Assembly: GCF_001758225.1 (NCBI RefSeq)
Contig: NZ_MAST01000014.1
Span: 1-64,000, forward strand
Reading direction: 5' to 3'
Length of the DNA: 64,000 nt
Source: Humibacillus sp. DSM 29435
GTDB taxonomy: Bacteria > Actinomycetota > Actinomycetes > Actinomycetales > Dermatophilaceae
Shown piece after piece: positions 17,740 through 26,835 of this stretch (position 1 is its first letter; the number at the start of each line of letters is the position of its first letter). The position numbers were made by a program, and so were the translations under genes. The notes under the pieces were generated by a model. The model searched no databases, was not told the origin of the DNA, and worked only from the letters and a program-made list of their open reading frames with translations.

Positions 17740-19023
17740 ATGTCGGATGCCGTGGATCCTGCCGTCGCTGCGCACGTGACCGCCCTCGCCGAGAAGGCTC
17801 GGGCGGCGTCTCGTCGGCTCGCGCTGATGTCGCGCTCCGAGAAGGATGCCGCTCTGCTCGTGCTCGCCGACGCCGTGGAGGCTGCGACGCCACAGGTGCT
17901 CGACGCCAACGCCGTCGACCTCGAGCGCGGCCGGTCGACCGGGATGACTGAGAGCCTCCAGGACCGGCTGCGCCTTGACACCGACCGGGTGGCAGCCGTC
18001 GCCCAGGCCCTGCGCGACGTGGCCGCCCTGCCTGACCCGGTGGGTGAGGTGGTGCGTGGGTCGACGCTGGCCAACGGCCTGCAGATCCGCCAGGTGCGGG
18101 TGCCGATGGGGGTCATCGGGATGATCTACGAGGCGCGTCCCAACGTGACGGTCGACGCCGCCGGCCTCTGCCTCAAGTCGGGCAATGCTGTCATCCTGCG
18201 TGGTGGCTCGGCGGCCGGCGCGACCAACCACGCCCTCGTCGTGGCGCTGCGCGACTCGCTGACGGCACAGGGTCTTCCGCCCGATGCCGTGGTGCTGCTC
18301 GAGGAGGGCGGACGCGACGCAGCGCGGGCCCTGATGACGGCGCGCGGCTACGTCGACCTCGTCATCCCACGCGGCGGGGCCGACCTCATCTCGACCGTCG
18401 TTCGTGAGTCGACGGTGCCCGTCATCGAGACCGGCATCGGGGTCTGCCACGTGTACGTCGACCGGGCGGCCGACCTGCAGATGGCGCAGGCGATCACGCT
18501 GAACGCCAAGACGCACCGCCCCAGCGTCTGCAACGCGGCCGAGTCCCTGCTCGTGCATCGCGACGTGGCAGCCGACTTTCTGCCCAAGGTCATCGCCGAC
18601 CTCGCGGGCTCCGGGGTGCGGCTGCACGTCGGGGCGGAGGTGCGCAGCTACGCCGAAGCGGCGGGAGCCGCCTACGACCTCGCGAACGAGGCCGACTTCG
18701 CGACGGAGTGGCACGGTCTCGAGATGAGTGTCGCCGTGGTCGACGACATCGACGAGGCTATGGCCCGCATCCGACGGTTCGGCACCGGACACACCGAGGC
18801 CATCGTCACCGACGACCGTTCCGCCGCTCGCCGGTTCGCGGCCGAGGTCGACGCCGCTGTCGTGATGGTCAACGCCAGCACCCGCTTCACCGATGGCGGG
18901 GAGTTCGGCTTCGGAGCCGAGATCGGCATCTCCACCCAGAAGCTGCACGCCCGCGGGCCGATGGCCCTGCCCGAGCTGACCACTACCAAGTGGATCGTGG
19001 AGGGCGACGGCCACGTGCGCTGA
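17740..19023 (+). CDS. proA: glutamate-5-semialdehyde dehydrogenase (gamma-glutamyl phosphate reductase)
   Basis: This enzyme reduces gamma-glutamyl phosphate to glutamate semialdehyde with NADPH, the second step of proline synthesis. The 427-residue product is of normal length. Visible motifs are VPMGVIGMIYEARPNVTVDA, LKSGNAVILRGGSAA, VIPRGGADLI, and the catalytic-Cys region HRPSVCNAAESLL. The ATG is leaderless-like (TAACCT at 17728-17733, 6 nt, ATG), which suggests that it has its own promoter in addition to proB read-through. Confidence 0.96.
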   Translation: MSDAVDPAVAAHVTALAEKARAASRRLALMSRSEKDAALLVLADAVEAATPQVLDANAVDLERGRSTGMTESLQDRLRLDTDRVAAVAQALRDVAALPDPVGEVVRGSTLANGLQIRQVRVPMGVIGMIYEARPNVTVDAAGLCLKSGNAVILRGGSAAGATNHALVVALRDSLTAQGLPPDAVVLLEEGGRDAARALMTARGYVDLVIPRGGADLISTVVRESTVPVIETGIGVCHVYVDRAADLQMAQAITLNAKTHRPSVCNAAESLLVHRDVAADFLPKVIADLAGSGVRLHVGAEVRSYAEAAGAAYDLANEADFATEWHGLEMSVAVVDDIDEAMARIRRFGTGHTEAIVTDDRSAARRFAAEVDAAVVMVNASTRFTDGGEFGFGAEIGISTQKLHARGPMALPELTTTKWIVEGDGHVR

Positions 19024-19055
19024 CCGGCCTCGGCCGGATGGCATGATTGCCGATC

Positions 19056-19760
19056 ATGGAAGGCACTGAGGTACGCAAGCTGGCCCAGCTCGAGGACCAG
19101 CACTGGTGGTACCGGGAGCGCCGGCATCTGCTCGCGAAGCAGATCGAGGGACTGTCGCCGGGAACGGCTCTCGACATCGGGGCGGCCGGCGGCGGCAACA
19201 CGCGCGTGCTGCGTGACCACGGATGGAGCGCCGTGGCCCTGGAGTACGGAGCCCCGGGCGCCGAGGTGGCCCATGAACGGGGGCTGGCGACGGTTCGCGC
19301 CGACGCGACCCGGCTGCCCTTCGGCGACCACAGCCTCGACCTTGTGGTGGCCTTCGACCTGCTGGAGCACCTCCATGACGACGACGTGGCCGTCAGCGAG
19401 GTGCTGCGGGTGCTCAAGCCGAGCGGCCACTACCTGATCGCTGTGCCGGCCGACCCCAGGTTGTGGTCAGACCACGACGAGGCCGTCGACCACGTGCGTC
19501 GCTACACCCGACCCGAGCTGGTGGGCCTGCTCGAGAGCGGCGGCTTCGACGTGGTCGAGGTGAAGTCGTGGAACGTGCTGCTGCGCCCGGTGGTGGCTCT
19601 GCGCCGTAAGTCCAGCTCGGGATCAGACCTCGACAAGGTGCATCCCGTCGTGAACCTCGGGCTGCGCACCATCATCACCGCCGAACGCTACCTACCCGTG
19701 CAGAACCTGCCGGGCGTCAGCCTGCTCGTTCGGGCCAAGCCCACCGCGCGTCGCGGCTGA
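19056..19760 (+). CDS. class I SAM-dependent methyltransferase
   Basis: This 234-residue protein has the Rossmann SAM-binding motif LDIGAAGGGNTRVL (about 33-46), the acidic loop after VALEYG, and LVVAFDLLEHLHDDD with VLRVLKPSGHYLIAVPA. The N-terminal DQHWWYRERRHLL is common in methyltransferases encoded near glycosyltransferases of cell-envelope biosynthesis. It is convergent with a polyprenol-type glycosyltransferase and their 3' ends overlap by 69 bp, so a shared pathway is plausible but not shown. Substrate unknown. Confidence 0.85.
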   Translation: MEGTEVRKLAQLEDQHWWYRERRHLLAKQIEGLSPGTALDIGAAGGGNTRVLRDHGWSAVALEYGAPGAEVAHERGLATVRADATRLPFGDHSLDLVVAFDLLEHLHDDDVAVSEVLRVLKPSGHYLIAVPADPRLWSDHDEAVDHVRRYTRPELVGLLESGGFDVVEVKSWNVLLRPVVALRRKSSSGSDLDKVHPVVNLGLRTIITAERYLPVQNLPGVSLLVRAKPTARRG

Positions 19761-20771
19761 CTGCTCGGCGTCGGCCCGCTGACGGTCGGCCCGCTGCCGG
19801 TCGGGAGGCTCGTCGGGCAGGTACTCGTCGGGCAGGTACTCGTCGGGCAGGGAGTCGTAGGCGATGAAGTAGGCCGGCCGACCCTGCAGGTGCGTGTACA
19901 TCCGCCCGATGTACTCACCGAGGATGCCCACGCACAGCAGCTGGATCGCCCCGAAACCCGACACGATGGCCACGGTGGAGGTCCAGCCGGCCACCGTGTG
20001 GCCGCTGACCTGCGCGATCAGGGTGTAGGCGACGAGCAGCACCGCGATGACGGCGCCACCGAAGCCGGCGAAGGTAGCGACCCGCAGCGGCGCCGTCGAG
20101 AAACCGGTCAGCGCGTCGATCGAGAGCGTGATCATCTTCAGCAGCGGGTACTTCGAAGAGCCGGCCGCGCGTTCGTCGCGACGGTACTCGACCGCCTCGG
20201 AGGGGAAGCCCAGAGCGGGAACGATGAAACGCAGCACGCGATTGTGGTCGGGCAGTGAGTTGACCGCGTCGACGGTGGCGCGCGACATCAGCCGGAAGTC
20301 ACCGGCATCCGCATGGGCCGAGGTCGCGGAGATCGCACCGATCACCCGGTAGAAGGCCCGGGCGGAAGTGCGTTTGAACACGGTGTCGCTCGACCGGTCG
20401 GCCCGCACGCCGTAGACGACGTCGACCCCGTGGTCGCGAGCGGCGGTGAGCATCTGCGGAATCACCTCGGGCGGGTCCTGCAGGTCGGCGTCGAGCGTGA
20501 CGACGTAGGCGCCACGTGCGGCGACGAGGCCCGCCGACATGGCGGCCTGATGCCCGGCGTTGGCCCGCAGTCGGAGCACCCGCAGAGCGGGCCAGTCTCG
20601 GTGGTGGCGCTGCAGCAGCGCCGGCGTGAGGTCGGTGCTGCCGTCGTCGACGGCGACGACCTCGTAGGTGACCCCGAGCCCGTCGAGCAGCGGCCGCAGC
20701 CGTTCGACGAGCAGTGGGAGCACCTCCTGCTCGTTGTACATCGGTATCACGACCGACAGCTCGAGAACCAT
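19692..20771 (-). CDS. family 2 glycosyltransferase, polyprenol-phosphate type with C-terminal membrane domain
   Basis: This 359-residue enzyme starts LSVVIPMYNEQEVLPLLVER and has VVAVDDGSTD, the metal-binding DADLQDPP, and ADAGDFRLMSR. These features mark the GT2 enzymes (DPM1/GtrB-like) that transfer a sugar to polyprenyl phosphate. Two membrane helices follow (about 235-260 and 270-290). The ATG at 20771 is leaderless-like (minus-strand TACGCT, 6 nt before). After the conserved EYIGRMYTHLQGRPAYFIA the tail consists of LPDEY repeats (15-bp unit, three copies) and RQRAD repeats, and the last 69 bp overlap the convergent methyltransferase gene. Confidence 0.88.
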   Translation of the reverse strand: MVLELSVVIPMYNEQEVLPLLVERLRPLLDGLGVTYEVVAVDDGSTDLTPALLQRHHRDWPALRVLRLRANAGHQAAMSAGLVAARGAYVVTLDADLQDPPEVIPQMLTAARDHGVDVVYGVRADRSSDTVFKRTSARAFYRVIGAISATSAHADAGDFRLMSRATVDAVNSLPDHNRVLRFIVPALGFPSEAVEYRRDERAAGSSKYPLLKMITLSIDALTGFSTAPLRVATFAGFGGAVIAVLLVAYTLIAQVSGHTVAGWTSTVAIVSGFGAIQLLCVGILGEYIGRMYTHLQGRPAYFIAYDSLPDEYLPDEYLPDEPPDRQRADRQRADAEQSAATRGGLGPNEQADARQVLHG

Positions 20772-20885
20772 GCCCCCAGCGTACGGCCGCCGACGTCGAG
20801 GCACTGTCGTGCGGCTGTGTCTGTGCTGTGGCTCGTGGTGGGCCTCGAGCCGGTTCTCGAGCCGGGTCTCGGGGCGCCGGGCCGG

Positions 20886-21119
20886 ATGCGGCCGGGCTCG
20901 GGAGCGTGCAAGGGTGTCCCGCCCCGTCGACCATGCCCCGCCTTCGTCGACGACGAGGACGAGTTCGAGGCGCACCGGGCCCTGCTCGGCTACCCGCCCG
21001 AGGTCGGCTCGCTCGCCGAGCGGACGGCGCGGGAGGTGCTCGACGCCGTCGGAGCAGGGGAGCAGCCCTTCGCAACGGTCGGTTTCGCGAGGCTGCGGCA
21101 GGTAGCCTCCGAGCCATGA
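20886..21119 (+). CDS. short ORF resembling the C-terminal part of DUF402 proteins (possible remnant)
   Basis: The last 55 residues (FVDDEDEFEAHRALLGYPPE...) resemble the C-terminus of actinobacterial DUF402 proteins, whose remaining, catalytic-like N-terminal part is not found upstream. The frame is open further upstream but the sequence there (Pro/Arg/Gly-rich) does not look like DUF402. The stop overlaps the kinase start as ATGA, which suggests translational coupling. It is either a truncated relic or a genuine short protein; the start at 20886 is uncertain. Confidence 0.5.
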   Translation: MRPGSGACKGVPPRRPCPAFVDDEDEFEAHRALLGYPPEVGSLAERTAREVLDAVGAGEQPFATVGFARLRQVASEP

Positions 21120-22696
21120 GCGGCGTGGGGAGGGTCGGGATGAGCGGGTTCGTGGGTGGGGCCGGCGGCGGCAGCGACATCGTTGCCGGTCGGTACGCCC
21201 TCGTCGACCCGATCGCCTCGGGGGGCACCGGCACGGTATGGCGCGCCTACGACCACGAGCGCGGTCAGTGGTGCGCGGCGAAGGTGATGCGGCAACGGCA
21301 CGCCGGTGAGCTGCTCCGGTTCGCTCGCGAACAGTCGGTGCGCCTGCAACACCCGCACATCGCGAGCCCTTACGCGTGGGCGGCCGACGACGGCACCGTG
21401 CTCATCGCGAGCGAGCTCGTCGACGGCGGCTCGCTGCACACGCTCATCGGTGACTACGGTCCGCTCGACGAACCGACGGTGGTGGTGTTGCTCGAACAGG
21501 TGCTCTCGGCGCTCGCCGCGATGCATGAGGCGGGGCTGGTGCATCGTGACGTCAAGCCGGGCAACATCCTGCTCCGCGCCACGGGGGAGGGCCCGGTGCA
21601 CTGCATGCTCACCGACTTCGGGCTGACGATCGGCGCTGACGAACCGCGCCTCACCCAGACCGGCATGGTCATCGGCACCCCGGGCTATCTCCCGCCCGAG
21701 GTGATGCTCGGTACCGCCAGACCGCATCCCAGCCACGACGTCTACGCCGTCGGTCGGCTGGCCCTGACTATGGCCCTCGGCCTCGAGCCGCGCACCACGA
21801 GCTGGCCGGCGCCCGGCCAGGAGCCCCTCGGCCCGAACGGCCACGTCGACGAGGAACGGCTCGAACGGCTCGTCGACCCCCAGCTGCAGGCCGCTGTACG
21901 GCTCATGACCGAGGCCGAGCCGGCGCGGCGACCTGTCGACGCACGGGCCGCGATGCGACTGCTGGCCGGCATCCCACGTTCCTCGTCGCCGCGAACGGTC
22001 GACGGCGACCCGGTGACCGTGTTCGACCAGCTGCCCCGTGCGCCGATCGACTCGCTCCGCGTCGACGGTGCCGTCTCGGCGACCTCGGCGACCTCGGCGC
22101 GGGCGCCCAGCGAGCCGGCGGCTCCGGTGAGCAGGTCGGCGAGGTCAGACGACGAGCAACCGGGAGTCGGGCCCGTTGCGCCTGACCCCGGGAAGGATGC
22201 CGGGCGGCAGGCGGTGCCTGACGCCGAGGAGACCGTCGGCGAGACCGATGGCGAGACCGACGGCGAGACTGATGGCGAGACCACCGTGATGCGTGTGCGG
22301 CCGACAGCGGTCCAGCCGGGGTACGGTCCTGAGCGCCCCGAAACGAGCGTCCCTCCGACGACAGCCGCGGTGTCGTCGGAGGCGCCGCTGGACCTCGATG
22401 ACACAACGGCTCCGCAGGCGGCGCCGCGACCCTCGGGTCGGCAGCGCCCCCGGCGGAGCCTGGTCGCTCTGGTGGCGGCCGTCTCGGTCGTGGGGGCCGG
22501 CACGGCCGTTGCCGCCGCGAGCGGGTGGGGCCCGTTCGACGACGCGAACGGCTCGACGAGCCCCACCGGCCCAGTGGTGCAGCCCAGCGCCCAGGGCGAC
22601 GCGTGCGGGTGGCAGCAGCAGGGTGACGTACTCGACACCGCCGACGGCCGGCTGACGTGCCGCGTCGTCGACGGCGCCTACGTCTGGGGTCCCTGA
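21116..22696 (+). CDS. PknB-type Ser/Thr protein kinase with one membrane helix
   Basis: This 526-residue transmembrane kinase has the kinase domain at about 25-285: P-loop SGGTGTV (35-41), Lys56 (AAKVM), HRDVKPGN (143-150), DFG at 167 and GTPGYLPPE. A long Thr/Pro/Glu-rich juxtamembrane region contains four GETD units encoded by 12-bp repeats near 22229-22282. A helix at about 449-470 leads to a short extracellular tail of some 50 residues with two Cys and the ending DGAYVWGP. No PASTA repeats are present. It is convergent with a von Willebrand A protein (19-bp overlap), which could be a substrate or partner. Confidence 0.92.
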   Translation: MSGVGRVGMSGFVGGAGGGSDIVAGRYALVDPIASGGTGTVWRAYDHERGQWCAAKVMRQRHAGELLRFAREQSVRLQHPHIASPYAWAADDGTVLIASELVDGGSLHTLIGDYGPLDEPTVVVLLEQVLSALAAMHEAGLVHRDVKPGNILLRATGEGPVHCMLTDFGLTIGADEPRLTQTGMVIGTPGYLPPEVMLGTARPHPSHDVYAVGRLALTMALGLEPRTTSWPAPGQEPLGPNGHVDEERLERLVDPQLQAAVRLMTEAEPARRPVDARAAMRLLAGIPRSSSPRTVDGDPVTVFDQLPRAPIDSLRVDGAVSATSATSARAPSEPAAPVSRSARSDDEQPGVGPVAPDPGKDAGRQAVPDAEETVGETDGETDGETDGETTVMRVRPTAVQPGYGPERPETSVPPTTAAVSSEAPLDLDDTTAPQAAPRPSGRQRPRRSLVALVAAVSVVGAGTAVAAASGWGPFDDANGSTSPTGPVVQPSAQGDACGWQQQGDVLDTADGRLTCRVVDGAYVWGP

Positions 22697-24777
22697 GGTG
22701 ACTGAGGTGACTGGTCTTGGGCTGAGTCGGATGACGAGCGGCGCGACCTGGCCTGCATGACGACCACGGCCAGCCCGGCGCCGCCGAGCCCGGCGACGAG
22801 CAGGAGCACGATGGTGAGCACGCTGGGCCCACCCCCTTCGCCGGTGGTCTGTGAGGTGGCGACGGTCTCGGTGTCGTCGGTCGAGGTGGACGACGTCGGC
22901 CCCGAGGTGGCCGGCGTGTTCGTGGGGGTGGCGGAGGCCGACGGCGTCGACGTGAGGTCGGCGGCATCCGCTGCCCCATAGCGAGGTCCGGCCTCCGGAG
23001 TGCCGCTCACGACGGCCGTGATGCGGTAGCGCGTCGAGGCCTGCTTCGGGGCGAAGTCGGCGCTGAGGCGCAGGTAGTAGCCGCCGTCGAGCTGGTAGTT
23101 GCCAGAAGAGGTGCCGGGCCGCGTGCGGTTGGTGTAGCGCACCGGGACGTTGCTCGAACCAGTGAACGGTTCCGTGTCGCGAGCCGCGAACCAGGGCTGA
23201 CTGCTCGAACTGCCCGTCGTGTCGGCCTCCTGCCGCATCGGGTTGTAGAAGTTCGTCCGCACGTACACCGGCGAGGAGCTCGACGCCGTGGCCGTGTCGA
23301 CCTCGTCGACCGTGTAGCTGAAGCGCTGGCCCCACTGGAGGGGGATTCGGAAGAACTGGTCTTCGCCGCTCTTGATCGTGCCGGTGTAGGTCAGGCCGCT
23401 CTTCAGCGCCGCCGCGTCGTTGAAGCTCGACCCCGCCGTGATAGCGGTCTCCGGCCCGAAGTTGGGTTGCGGCAGGCCCGGCTCAGGCTTGGTGAAAGCG
23501 GGCGCGATGCCCGAGGTGTCGGCCGGCGGTTCGATGCGCACCACGATCTCCATCGGGAGGGCCTGCTGCTGCCAGGCCGTGCCGCGACGCTCGATCTCGA
23601 TAATGCCCAGCCCATCGCTCGGGCACCGGTCTGAGAGCCCGCGCCGGCCCAGGTCGACGGTCAGCACCGCGGTCGTCGGTGAGTGTCGCTCGCTCGTGAG
23701 CGGTGTGTTCGCAGAGGTGTTGTTGCAGTCGTAGTTGTCGCGAGCGCGCAGGGTGATCTTGACCCCGGAGAACGACACTCCCGTGGCCGCGGTCTTCGGC
23801 GGGCCGACGAGAGTGGCCGAGACGTAGAGCGTGGAGCTCTTCTGCAGGGGGACCGTGTAGTACTTCGTGGTGCCGGTGGTGTTGTCGCTGGCCCCTCCCT
23901 TGGCGTAGGTGTCGAGGTACTGGCCCGGGGCCAGCAGGGGGGCTTGTTCGGAGAGCTGGTCGGCGCCGGTGATCTTGGTGCCCCTGACGCTGTAGCCGGT
24001 GATGGCCTGGTCAACCTTGGTCTCGAGGGTCTTGGTGAGGGCGGTCGCGTCGGCGGCGTCGCTGTAGGTGCCGCCGGTCGAGGTGGCGACGCAGGAGAGC
24101 TGGGCGCGGGCTGCGGCGTCGACCTTGAACCCTACGGTGTGCACGGTGAGGTCGACGCCTTGTTTCTTCAGGTCCTTGGCGACATCGCAGGGGGCTGGGG
24201 GAGCGCAGGTGTCCTCGCCGTCGGAGACGAGCACGATCGAGCGGGGGCCTTCCTTCGGCAGGGCCTGCGCGGCGGCGCGGAGGGCGTTGCCGATGGGGGT
24301 GTAGCCGGAGGCCTTGACGCCGGCGACGGCGGAGGTGATAGCGGCCCGGTCGAGCGGGGCGACCGGTACCAGGGTGCGGATGTCCTGGCAGCCCTTGGCC
24401 TTGTCGGAGGCGCCGGAGCCGGTGGTGGCGCCGTAGACGCTGAGCCCGACACTGGTGCCCGCGGGCAGCGAGGTGACGAGCGATGTGACGGCCTTCTTGG
24501 CGGCGTCGATGCGCGGGCCGGGCGCGTCGGTCTCGTTCATCGAGCCGGACGCATCGAGCACGACCATGACCGGCACGCTCGCTGTGGTCGGTGAGACGAC
24601 GGGCGAGAGAACAGGTGATGCTGCAGTCGAGGCCACCGGCGAGAGGATGGGTGCTGCGGAGGCCGGCGAGGCCGTTGCGATACCGGCGAGGGCCAGCGCG
24701 ACCAGCCCGGCGGCGTGCTGCAACCGGCTCGATCGACCTCGAGACGTCGACCGCGAGGTGGCGAGGTGTGGTGCCAC
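22678..24777 (-). CDS. secreted membrane-anchored von Willebrand factor A domain protein
   Basis: This protein of about 699 residues has an N-terminal signal peptide (LVALALAGIATASPASAAP), then a vWA domain with a full MIDAS metal site: VVLDASGSMN, Thr in SGYTPIGNAL and VSDGEDTC. A long beta-rich extracellular region follows, with several GSGEDQFFRIPL-like segments. It ends with a Thr/Ser/Pro linker, one membrane helix (LTIVLLLVAGLGGAGLAVVV) and a cytoplasmic SRRSSSD tail that could be phosphorylated by the neighbouring kinase. The GTG at 24777 is chosen because AGGGGG lies 6 nt upstream; the ATG at 24801 has no such site and lies inside a palindrome. Function unknown. Confidence 0.85.
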   Translation of the reverse strand: MAPHLATSRSTSRGRSSRLQHAAGLVALALAGIATASPASAAPILSPVASTAASPVLSPVVSPTTASVPVMVVLDASGSMNETDAPGPRIDAAKKAVTSLVTSLPAGTSVGLSVYGATTGSGASDKAKGCQDIRTLVPVAPLDRAAITSAVAGVKASGYTPIGNALRAAAQALPKEGPRSIVLVSDGEDTCAPPAPCDVAKDLKKQGVDLTVHTVGFKVDAAARAQLSCVATSTGGTYSDAADATALTKTLETKVDQAITGYSVRGTKITGADQLSEQAPLLAPGQYLDTYAKGGASDNTTGTTKYYTVPLQKSSTLYVSATLVGPPKTAATGVSFSGVKITLRARDNYDCNNTSANTPLTSERHSPTTAVLTVDLGRRGLSDRCPSDGLGIIEIERRGTAWQQQALPMEIVVRIEPPADTSGIAPAFTKPEPGLPQPNFGPETAITAGSSFNDAAALKSGLTYTGTIKSGEDQFFRIPLQWGQRFSYTVDEVDTATASSSSPVYVRTNFYNPMRQEADTTGSSSSQPWFAARDTEPFTGSSNVPVRYTNRTRPGTSSGNYQLDGGYYLRLSADFAPKQASTRYRITAVVSGTPEAGPRYGAADAADLTSTPSASATPTNTPATSGPTSSTSTDDTETVATSQTTGEGGGPSVLTIVLLLVAGLGGAGLAVVVMQARSRRSSSDSAQDQSPQSPQGPQT

Positions 24778-24795
24778 GGGGAACCCCCTGATAGT

Positions 24796-24835
24796 TTGCA
24801 TGTGCAATGGACGAGGCAAACATTTGCATATGCAA
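24796..24835. promoter_or_regulatory. twin palindromic operator candidates between vWA gene and XRE regulator
   Basis: Two related 12-bp inverted repeats, TTGCATGTGCAA (24796-24807) and TTGCATATGCAA (24824-24835, perfect palindrome), lie 28 bp apart centre to centre in the divergent promoter region. They sit in an AT-rich patch unusual for this genome. Dimeric helix-turn-helix proteins bind such sites, so the adjacent XRE regulator is the obvious candidate ligand. Confidence 0.65.
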
Positions 24836-24883
24836 TCGAAAAGCGCAAGCGTCCGCCGGTGCGCTGGAGACAGGAGATCACAG

Positions 24884-25390
24884 GTGAGTGCGGATGTTCC
24901 GGCGAATCCCGGACCTGGCAACGAGCAGCAGCGGGCGCTCTACGGCGAGAGCTGGGCCGATCGGTTGGGCCGCTTGATGGCGGCCTACCGCCTGTCGCAG
25001 GCCCGCCTGGCCGGCGTGATCGGGTTGAGTGCACCGATGCTGAGTCAGCTGATCACCGGCCACCGGGTCAAGATCACCAACCCGGCCGTCTTCGGGCGCA
25101 TCGTGCGCCTCGAGGAGCTGACGACCGATCCCCGCGTGTCAGGCGCAGACCCGGCATCCATCGCAGCGGTGCTCGATGAGGTGGCGACCTCGAGCCCGGT
25201 GCTGACGACGATGACGGCCAGGGTCACCGGCGCCCACCAGCAGCCGGCAGCTCCCCAGCACCTCGAGGGCGATCTCAGCCGTCACCTGGCCACCCTCGCC
25301 GAGCCCGCCCAGCTCGCGGCTGCGGCTGCGGCCGCCGAGGCTGCCGGTGCCAGCGCCCTGGCCGACGTACTGCGCAGGGCGGCCGGCTGA
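24884..25390 (+). CDS. XRE-family helix-turn-helix regulator
   Basis: This 168-residue protein has a DNA-binding region at about 25-75: WADRLGRLMAAYRLSQARLA, then GVIGLSAPMLSQLITGHRVK, a canonical XRE turn and recognition helix. The C-terminal half is Ala-rich and helical (AAAAAAAEAAGASALADVL), probably for dimerisation. The GTG has AGGAG 7 nt upstream. It is divergent from the vWA gene, with two TTGCANNTGCAA palindromes between them, so it probably controls that gene and itself. Confidence 0.85.
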   Translation: MSADVPANPGPGNEQQRALYGESWADRLGRLMAAYRLSQARLAGVIGLSAPMLSQLITGHRVKITNPAVFGRIVRLEELTTDPRVSGADPASIAAVLDEVATSSPVLTTMTARVTGAHQQPAAPQHLEGDLSRHLATLAEPAQLAAAAAAAEAAGASALADVLRRAAG

Positions 25391-25442
25391 CATCCGTCGA
25401 CCTTGGTGTGCTGTTCTCACGAGTGGGCGCTAGGCTGAGCGC

Positions 25443-25673
25443 ATGTCAGACCGAGTGCAGAGCGTCCTGAGCCTCGTCTCCGAGGAGGCGGCCAGAGAGC
25501 TGCCGATGCCGGTGATCGCCTATTTCCTGATCACCTTCGCACTCTTCCTGCTGCTGCTCGGCGTCACCTGGAGCTTCCGCAACACCGCCTACAAGGTGCA
25601 GTCGCCCCGGCCCGCGCCCGAGCAGCAGGGCGCCCCGGGCAGCGCCGTCTCGTCTGACGGGTCGCAGCACTGA
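25443..25673 (+). CDS. small single-helix membrane protein upstream of nadD
   Basis: This 76-residue protein of unknown function has one clear membrane helix ([21 protein letters not shown], roughly residues 23-43) and a Pro/Gly/Ser-rich hydrophilic C-terminus. TAGGCT at 25431-25436 lies 6 nt before the ATG, a leaderless arrangement that would also drive nadD, which starts 3 nt after the stop. A short membrane protein at this position is common in Micrococcales. Confidence 0.75.
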   Translation: MSDRVQSVLSLVSEEAARELPMPVIAYFLITFALFLLLLGVTWSFRNTAYKVQSPRPAPEQQGAPGSAVSSDGSQH

Positions 25674-25675
25674 GC

Positions 25676-26386
25676 ATGCGCCTCGGCGTCATGGGTGGCA
25701 CGTTCGACCCGATCCACCACGGGCACCTCGTGGCCGCCAGTGAGGTTCAGGCGCTCTTCGACCTCGACGAGGTCGTCTTTGTTCCGACCGGGGAGCCCTG
25801 GCAGAAGGCCGACGAACGTGTATCGCCGGCCGAGCACCGCTACCTGATGACGGTGATCGCCACGGCCAGCAACCCACGGTTCACGGTGAGCCGGGTCGAC
25901 ATCGACCGGCCCGGGCCGACCTACACGATCGACACCCTGCGCGACATCTCGGCCGAGCGTCCCGGCGACGAGCTGTTCTTCATCACGGGCGCCGACGCTC
26001 TGGCCGAGATCCTGTCGTGGAAGGACGCCGACCACATCTGGGACCTCGCCCACTTCGTGGGGGTGACCCGACCCGGGCACGTGCTGTCTGACAAGGGGCT
26101 GCCCGAGCACCGCGTGACACTGCAAGAGGTGCCGGCCATGGCAATCAGCTCGACCGGATGCCGTGAGCGCGTGGCTGACGGCGAGCCCGTCTGGTATCTC
26201 GTGCCCGACGGCGTCGTGCAGTACATCAACAAGTACGGGCTCTACACGAGCCACCAGACCCTGCCGGTCGCCGGGGCCCGGTCGTTGACCCCACCCCTCA
26301 ACCAGGTGGCGGGATCGCCGGCCGAACATCCGGCTACCGAGCTGACAGAACACACCAAGGCACTCTTGCCGCAAGGAGATTCGTGA
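25676..26386 (+). CDS. nadD: nicotinate-nucleotide adenylyltransferase
   Basis: This enzyme adenylates nicotinate mononucleotide to deamido-NAD in NAD synthesis. The 236-residue product has the nucleotidyltransferase signature [12 protein letters not shown] at the N-terminus and the ISSTxxRxR-like motif [10 protein letters not shown] near residue 160. The C-terminal 40 residues are a variable extension after INKYGLY. It overlaps rsfS by 4 bp. The gene order matches nadD-rsfS-phosphatase in mycobacteria. Confidence 0.95.
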   Translation: MRLGVMGGTFDPIHHGHLVAASEVQALFDLDEVVFVPTGEPWQKADERVSPAEHRYLMTVIATASNPRFTVSRVDIDRPGPTYTIDTLRDISAERPGDELFFITGADALAEILSWKDADHIWDLAHFVGVTRPGHVLSDKGLPEHRVTLQEVPAMAISSTGCRERVADGEPVWYLVPDGVVQYINKYGLYTSHQTLPVAGARSLTPPLNQVAGSPAEHPATELTEHTKALLPQGDS

Positions 26387-26835
26387 CCGCAACAGAACGT
26401 TCGCTTCAGCTCGCCAAGGTGGCGGCCGTGGCCGCCGAGGAGAAGATCGCCTCGAAGGTCATGGCCATCGACGTCAGCGACCAGATGCCGCTCACCGACG
26501 TGTTCGTGCTCGCCTCGGCGGCATCCGAGCGCCAGGTCGGTTCCATCGTCGACGAGGTCGAGGACCGCCTGCGTGAGCTGGGGTGCAAACCGATCCGTCG
26601 TGAGGGCCAGCGTGAGGGTCGCTGGGTGCTGATCGACTTCGGCGACATCATCGTGCACGTCCAGCACGAGGAGGAGCGCGAGTACTATGCGCTCGAGCGG
26701 CTCTGGAAGGACTGCCCGGAGGTCGACCTCGACGCGGTCGACCTGCTGCCTCGGCCGGTGGCAGAAGGCCGACCTGACGCAGAGGACGCTGACGACGCCG
26801 AGGGTGCTGAGGACTCCGAGGTCAGCCAGGCGTGA
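26383..26835 (+). CDS. rsfS: ribosome silencing factor RsfS
   Basis: This protein binds L14 on the 50S subunit and blocks subunit joining in starved cells. The 150-residue product has the DUF143 core: [30 protein letters not shown]-like, [20 protein letters not shown] and YALERLWKD. The last 25 residues are acidic ([15 protein letters not shown]). The GTG start is preceded by AAGGAGA and overlaps nadD; its stop overlaps the next gene by GTGA. Confidence 0.95.
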   Translation: MTATERSLQLAKVAAVAAEEKIASKVMAIDVSDQMPLTDVFVLASAASERQVGSIVDEVEDRLRELGCKPIRREGQREGRWVLIDFGDIIVHVQHEEEREYYALERLWKDCPEVDLDAVDLLPRPVAEGRPDAEDADDAEGAEDSEVSQA

